Shown here piece by piece: positions 62,133-64,000 of a DNA stretch of 64,000 bases. Under the pieces are notes generated by a model. That model did not search any database. It was not told the DNA's origin and worked only from the letters and a program-made list of their open reading frames with translations. Source of the stretch: Rikenellaceae bacterium. Lineage in GTDB: Bacteria; Bacteroidota; Bacteroidia; Bacteroidales; Rikenellaceae. The stretch spans positions 1 through 64,000 of the forward strand of contig SUZF01000009.1 in assembly GCA_015060065.1 (NCBI GenBank), written 5' to 3'. The translations under genes and the position numbers were made by a program. Position 1 is the first letter of the stretch. Every line of letters starts with the position of its first letter.

Positions 62133-63528
62133 AACAACAGCCCTGCGGAGTGCTACGGCTGCGATATCGATGGTGCTGGTTCTGCTTCTTGGAGCCTGCA
62201 ATCCCTCGTTGCCACGACCTTCGGTAACGATTCCTGCGCAGTATCTCTATGGCGGTAACTTCTCGCAGGACTCGCTGGGAATAGATACCCTCTGGTGGCG
62301 AATCTTCGACGACGAGAGGCTCAATGCACTCGAAGAGCAGGCGTTGGCGAACAATAACGATATCGAGGTTGCCCTCTCGCGTGTGGAGCAGGCTCGCCTG
62401 CAACTCGCAACCACACGGGCGGAGTTCCTGCCCTCATTCGCTGTGGGGTTGTCGGTGGATGGGAAGTACGATAATGTCGATAAATACACGATAAACTACA
62501 ATATCGGACCATCGATGACGTGGGAATTTGGTATGGCAGGTCGGCTTAAACACTCGCTAGGAGTGGCTCGTGCAGCGATTTTGGAGAGTGAGTGGGCCTA
62601 TCGCGGTGCGGTGTTGTCGCTCACGGCAGAGGTGGCAACCACCTACTTTACCCTCTTGCAGTACGAGCGCAACCTTGCCACTGCTCGTCAGACCTATGCT
62701 CTGCGTGCCGAGTCGGCAGCGTTGGTAGATTCGATGTTCCGCTATGGGATGTCGTCGGGGGTCGATTTGGAGCAGGCACGAAGCCTGATGTTCACGGCTG
62801 CGGCCGATATCTCGCAGTATGAACGCGCCCTTGCGCAAACGCGTCTGTCGCTCAATACGTTGCTGGGCGAGCCTCCCGTGGAGTGTGACGATACGGGTGT
62901 GGGACTTAATCTGCTGACCGACTTTGTGCCGGTCGATATACCGATAGGTCTGCCCTCGGAGTTATTGCATCGTCGGGCGGATGTTATGGAGGCATACTAC
63001 ACGTTGGTTGGTAGCGGCGAGAGGGTCGGCATTGCCCGTGCCGAGCGTTTTCCTTCGGTGGCAATGACCATTTCGGGCGGTATCGCCTCCAACAAGTTGA
63101 AGGGGTTGGTTACGGGTATGCCCTTCGTGTGGGGAGCCACACGCTCGCTCACTGCGCCTATATTCTCGTTTGGTAGGCTGAAACGCAACGAGGAGATTGC
63201 CCGTCAGAACTACCTGCAAAGCGTAGCAACATACCGCCAGACCGTCTTGGAGGCTCTCGCGGATGTCGAGCAGGCTCTTGTCGCTATCGAGACTCTCAAC
63301 ACGCAGGCTGAACACAGCGCCTCGCTGGTGCTGGCAAATGGCAAGGTGGCACGTTTGACCCGCGCACTCTACAATAGTGGCTTGTCGAACTACTTCGACC
63401 TGCTCGATGCCGAGCGCTCGCTCTACGATTCGCAGATGCAACTTATCGACCTCGTGGCACAGCAGTATATCAACTACGTTACTCTCTTCAAAGCGTTGGG
63501 CGGAGGATGGGAGAGAATTGATAATTGA
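62107..63528 (+). CDS. Outer-membrane efflux channel, NodT/OprM-like lipoprotein
   Basis: 473 residues. Signal with lipobox LLLGAC (about C33; MVLVLLLGACNPS), then two repeats of the TolC fold: W-W-x-x-F-D-D-x-x-L-N-x-L-E (WWRIFDDERLNALEEQAL, about 63-80), ALSRVEQARLQLATTRAEFLPSF and, in the second half, PSELLHRRADVMEAYYTLVGSGERVGIARAERFPSV. The trimer forms the outer-membrane tunnel of the RND pump encoded just upstream. Starts inside the pump gene with a 26-base overlap. Confidence 0.94.
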   Translation: MMIRNLKNRTTALRSATAAISMVLVLLLGACNPSLPRPSVTIPAQYLYGGNFSQDSLGIDTLWWRIFDDERLNALEEQALANNNDIEVALSRVEQARLQLATTRAEFLPSFAVGLSVDGKYDNVDKYTINYNIGPSMTWEFGMAGRLKHSLGVARAAILESEWAYRGAVLSLTAEVATTYFTLLQYERNLATARQTYALRAESAALVDSMFRYGMSSGVDLEQARSLMFTAAADISQYERALAQTRLSLNTLLGEPPVECDDTGVGLNLLTDFVPVDIPIGLPSELLHRRADVMEAYYTLVGSGERVGIARAERFPSVAMTISGGIASNKLKGLVTGMPFVWGATRSLTAPIFSFGRLKRNEEIARQNYLQSVATYRQTVLEALADVEQALVAIETLNTQAEHSASLVLANGKVARLTRALYNSGLSNYFDLLDAERSLYDSQMQLIDLVAQQYINYVTLFKALGGGWERIDN

Positions 63529-63576
63529 TAATTGAGAATTGAGAATTGACAATTGACAATTGAGAATTGATAATTG
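63514..63576. repeat. AT-rich interspersed repeat after the efflux operon
   Basis: Nine AATTGATAATTG / AATTGAGAATTG / AATTGACAATTG units, the longest such run in the window, starting within the last codons of the channel gene, so the repeat contributes the protein's C-terminal residues. Confidence 0.75.
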
Positions 63577-64000
63577 GGGATACCGGGGAGCGCGACAGAG
63601 GTCGCTTATGGGAATACTGGGGGGGAGTTCAGAGAATTTAGGGAATTTAGGGAGAGTAAAAGACTCCCCATTCTCCCCATAAGCGGTCGCAGACCGCGCC
63701 CTCAATCGCCCCAATCGCCCCATAAGCGGTCGCAGACCGCGCCCCCATATTCCCCATCCTCCCCATCCTCCCCATCCACCCCCAAAAGTTAATGGCGAAT
63801 GCCCAACACCCCGACCCCTCCGGCTTTTAGCCACCTCCCCTAAAACAGGGGAGGAGTTTTTTATTCTCCCCATTCTCCCCATAAGCGGTCGCAGACCGCG
63901 CCCTCATATTCCCCATTCTCCCCATCCACCCCATCCACCCCCAAAAGTTAATGGCTAATGCCCAACACCCCGACCCCTCCGGCTTTTAGCCACCTCCCCT
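63577..64000. repeat. Dense composite repeat block (modules A, B, C)
   Basis: Module A hairpins: GCGAC-AGAG-GTCGC (63592-63605, reverse orientation), GCGGTC-GCA-GACCGC at 63683-63697, 63726-63740 and 63885-63899, separated by CCCCAT(A/T)-type spacers. Module B GTTAATGGC(G/T)AATGCCC at 63788 and 63947. Module C at 63813-63854 and 63972-64000 (cut by the window). A 159-bp unit is present twice in tandem (63721 on and 63880 on). No gene is supported here. Confidence 0.85.
63834..63862 (+). terminator. Terminator-like hairpin formed by repeat module C
   Basis: CCTCCCCT (63834-63841), 5-base loop, AGGGGAGG (63847-63854), then AGTTTTTT. It could end the efflux operon transcript. The inverted copy at 57288-57308 has the A-run on the other side, so polarity is kept within the module. 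Confidence 0.65.

Noticed and set aside
62962..63882. 306-codon minus-strand frame opposite the channel gene and running into the repeats
   Set aside because: It is antisense to the well-supported NodT-type channel and its N-terminal third is translated repeat sequence, giving low-complexity Gly/Arg/Trp.
63577..64000. CRISPR array
   Set aside because: Repeats are unevenly spaced, the intervening sequence is itself repetitive, units occur singly elsewhere in both orientations, and no cas gene is nearby.
1..64000. tRNA, rRNA, tmRNA, SRP RNA or known riboswitches
   Set aside because: None of the intergenic stretches showed a cloverleaf, TTCGAATC-type T-loop with acceptor pairing, or a riboswitch core I could recognise; this was by eye, so a missed small RNA is possible.

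Overview
The window is a chromosomal stretch from a Bacteroidales bacterium, probably Rikenellaceae/Alistipes-like (genus is inference). Supporting signs are promoters of the Bacteroidetes form (TTTG, about 20 bases, TAnnTTTG) with very short leaders and no clear Shine-Dalgarno sequences, an arginine operon with a succinylornithine-type carbamoyltransferase, Bacteroidetes-restricted small families (DUF4491, DUF3276/PUR, Hc1-like histone), and a type IX secretion sorting domain. I saw no rRNA, tRNA, CRISPR array, insertion sequence or prophage. Nearly all of the window is housekeeping gene content. The unusual material is in the intergenic DNA.

Layout. 1-1455 (minus): LptF/G-type permease (cut by the window edge) coupled to a ZnuB-type metal permease. 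1562-2869: MtaB tRNA methylthiotransferase. 2939-6678: a three-gene unit of a four-helix-bundle membrane protein, a TrkH potassium transporter and a coiled-coil SPOR-like envelope protein. 6751-8200: NfeD plus FloA. 8284-11576: DUF4491 protein, CapA-like lipoprotein, HAD-fold lipoprotein, rubrerythrin. 11663-19797 (minus): one arginine operon in the order GNAT, argG, argC, argD, argF', argB, argE-like, argH, preceded by a structured leader. 20085-23181: EttA and HisS. 23312-28256: GH3 beta-glucosidase divergent from an S41 protease, then a PUR-family protein.

28257-29300 is an accessory-looking pocket with structured repeats, two C9 tracts and a gene broken by one frameshift. 29382-35959: AroE, DUF2007 protein, DnaE, thioredoxin, a repeat-bearing gap and an alpha/beta hydrolase. 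36038-44987 (minus): nucleoside phosphorylase, DnaN, DEDDh exonuclease, LysM-PBP1 protein, Rex, a shortened RibF, a thioesterase and HtpG. 45111-47884: phosphoglucosamine mutase and an M20 dipeptidase. 47968-53030: GlyA, a subtilase with a T9SS sorting domain followed by a PorV/PorQ-like barrel, and a low-molecular-weight phosphatase. 53027-57591 (minus): EptA-type phosphoethanolamine transferase, BamA/TamA-like barrel, YtfJ-like protein, DoxX, Hc1-like histone. 57777-63528: a complete RND efflux operon. 63529-64000: a dense repeat block.

The best candidate for something undescribed is the family of modular intergenic repeats (copies at 28343-28470, 57160-57330 and 63590-64000). The hairpin stem sequences differ between copies while the base pairing is kept, and one module doubles as a terminator-like hairpin. 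Other points: an AT-rich repeat that supplies the -33 part of two promoters, a 14-bp-arm palindrome over the aroE promoter, an arginine-rich leader ORF overlapping the first arginine gene, an Ala at the substrate-specificity position of ArgF', and a RibF without a recognisable riboflavin kinase domain.
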